6,772 nt of DNA, taken from NCBI GenBank assembly GCA_903915315.1, contig CAIWSO010000439.1:1-6772 (forward strand), read 5' to 3'. Within the stretch, counting starts at the first letter, position 1; each line of letters begins with the position of its first letter. The notes under the pieces were generated by a model. The model saw nothing but the letters and a program-made list of their open reading frames with translations, was not told where the DNA came from and did not search any database. Of this stretch, positions 6,177 to 6,772 are shown piece after piece. The DNA comes from an uncultured Spartobacteria bacterium. GTDB lineage: Bacteria > Verrucomicrobiota > Verrucomicrobiia > Chthoniobacterales > Terrimicrobiaceae. A program made the position numbers and the translations under genes.

Positions 6177-6772
6177 CTACGGGATTTTTTTGACCCAGAT
6201 CGCGGCGGCGGCGGTATTGCCGTGAAGGGCGTTCAATCCACGCACGGGAGCGATTTCTCCGTTGCAGAAAAAACCGGCGCTTGGCTTCCCGCCAACGGCA
6301 TCGGCTAGGCGAGCGGCATCCTTCCCGCTATCGCCGAAAAATTGTTTTCCTCGCCCCAGGCAGGAAAAAAGGAGCGAGGCAAAGGCCCGCTTGTTGAAAG
6401 CCGGCGCGGCATCATAAGCTCGGTCAAGGTCCTCGATCGCGATGCTTCGGTCTCGTAGCTGATACTGAAGCGTCTGCCCGACCCGCGGAATTCCGCCAAT
6501 CACGACCGCGCCGGATCCCGGATCGGCCCCGATGATGTTTTTAATGAGAAAATCGCCAGACTGAAAATCCTCCACATATTCGTTGCCTACCAGACCCGCA
6601 AAGAGATTGCCGCGTGCGTGGGATTTCTGATCTTCCGTGAGGGTTTGGAAGGCGCTTTCGAGGGCGTTGTAAGCCGATTGATTGCCGAGCGCATACAGGA
6701 CGTTGTGCTCTGCCCGTGTGACGGTGAAGGGCTCCCCAATCGGACGGCAACCCTGGCTCAGAACGGGGATCA
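6177..6772 (-). CDS. FIST-domain signal-sensing protein, C-terminal part (5'-partial)
   Basis: The frame stays open from the right edge to the TAG at 6177-6179, giving 197 visible residues; the start lies beyond the window. Internal GTGs such as 6575 are not the start, because family-typical sequence continues upstream of them. The visible part spans the end of the FIST N region and the whole FIST_C region: SQGCRPIGEPFTVTRAEHNV near the beginning, then GDFLIKNIIGADP, GQTLQYQLRD, LLFSCLGRGKQFFG and AGFFCNGEIAPV followed by LHGNTA. FIST (F-box and intracellular signal transduction) domains are regarded as sensory domains that bind small ligands, possibly amino acids; no catalytic activity is expected. 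Stand-alone FIST proteins of about 380-400 residues are common, so roughly half is missing here. A GCG/GCC run near the end encodes four alanines. Only 20 bases separate it from the adaptor gene, so cotranscription with the exporter is likely. Confidence 0.9.
   Translation of the reverse strand, partial: IPVLSQGCRPIGEPFTVTRAEHNVLYALGNQSAYNALESAFQTLTEDQKSHARGNLFAGLVGNEYVEDFQSGDFLIKNIIGADPGSGAVVIGGIPRVGQTLQYQLRDRSIAIEDLDRAYDAAPAFNKRAFASLLFSCLGRGKQFFGDSGKDAARLADAVGGKPSAGFFCNGEIAPVRGLNALHGNTAAAAIWVKKIP

Noticed and set aside
6201..6214. A GCG triplet run near the FIST C-terminus.
   Set aside because: It simply encodes a short alanine run in a region where the family is alanine-rich, so it is not treated as a regulatory or expansion repeat.

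Overview
The window looks like a Gram-negative bacterial chromosome segment. The evidence is a lipobox lipoprotein, a signal-peptide-bearing glycoside hydrolase and a periplasmic-adaptor/ABC exporter set. A secreted GH29 fucosidase with a C-terminal discoidin-like domain, weak Shine-Dalgarno sequences and roughly mid-50s percent G+C would fit the Verrucomicrobiota/Planctomycetota group. That placement is inference only; no taxonomic marker gene is present.

Layout, left to right. (1) 3-638, plus strand: the 3' part of a lipoprotein gene whose start lies outside the window. Its first ~150 visible residues look like a real protein, but the last ~60 do not. The same DNA read on the minus strand (606 down to a TAA at 463-465) gives a more protein-like string, so I suspect a chimeric or decayed 3' end. 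(2) 639-956: no convincing gene. It holds several small hairpins, an 11-bp tandem repeat, an IS-end-like sequence and a GNRA-loop hairpin just behind the fucosidase stop. (3) 957-2840, minus: a secreted GH29 alpha-L-fucosidase. (4) 2841-3008: a spacer with a very AT-rich leader in front of the fucosidase start. (5) 3009-6156, minus: a tightly packed exporter cluster. In transcription order it is adaptor (MFP/HlyD, MacA-like), ABC ATPase (MacB/LolD type) and FtsX/MacB-type permease, joined by 4-base start/stop overlaps (GTGA and ATGA). (6) 6177-6772, minus: the C-terminal 197 codons of a FIST-domain sensory protein, ending 20 bases before the adaptor start, so probably the promoter-proximal partner of the same operon.

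How it fits together. The adaptor, ATPase and permease should form a tripartite MacAB-like efflux or secretion pump with a TolC-type outer-membrane protein that is not encoded here. The FIST protein may sense a small ligand connected to the pump's job, but the sequence shows only adjacency. The fucosidase is probably an independent unit with its own promoter, acting in the periplasm or outside the cell on fucosylated glycans.

Most interesting points: the FIST-exporter operon; a 27-bp imperfect tandem repeat that builds a Ser/Thr/Asn/Lys-rich insert in the permease periplasmic domain; the 42% G+C lipoprotein gene with a foreign-looking tail; and the hairpin and AT-rich leader flanking the fucosidase. 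I see no CRISPR array, tRNA, rRNA or intact insertion sequence.
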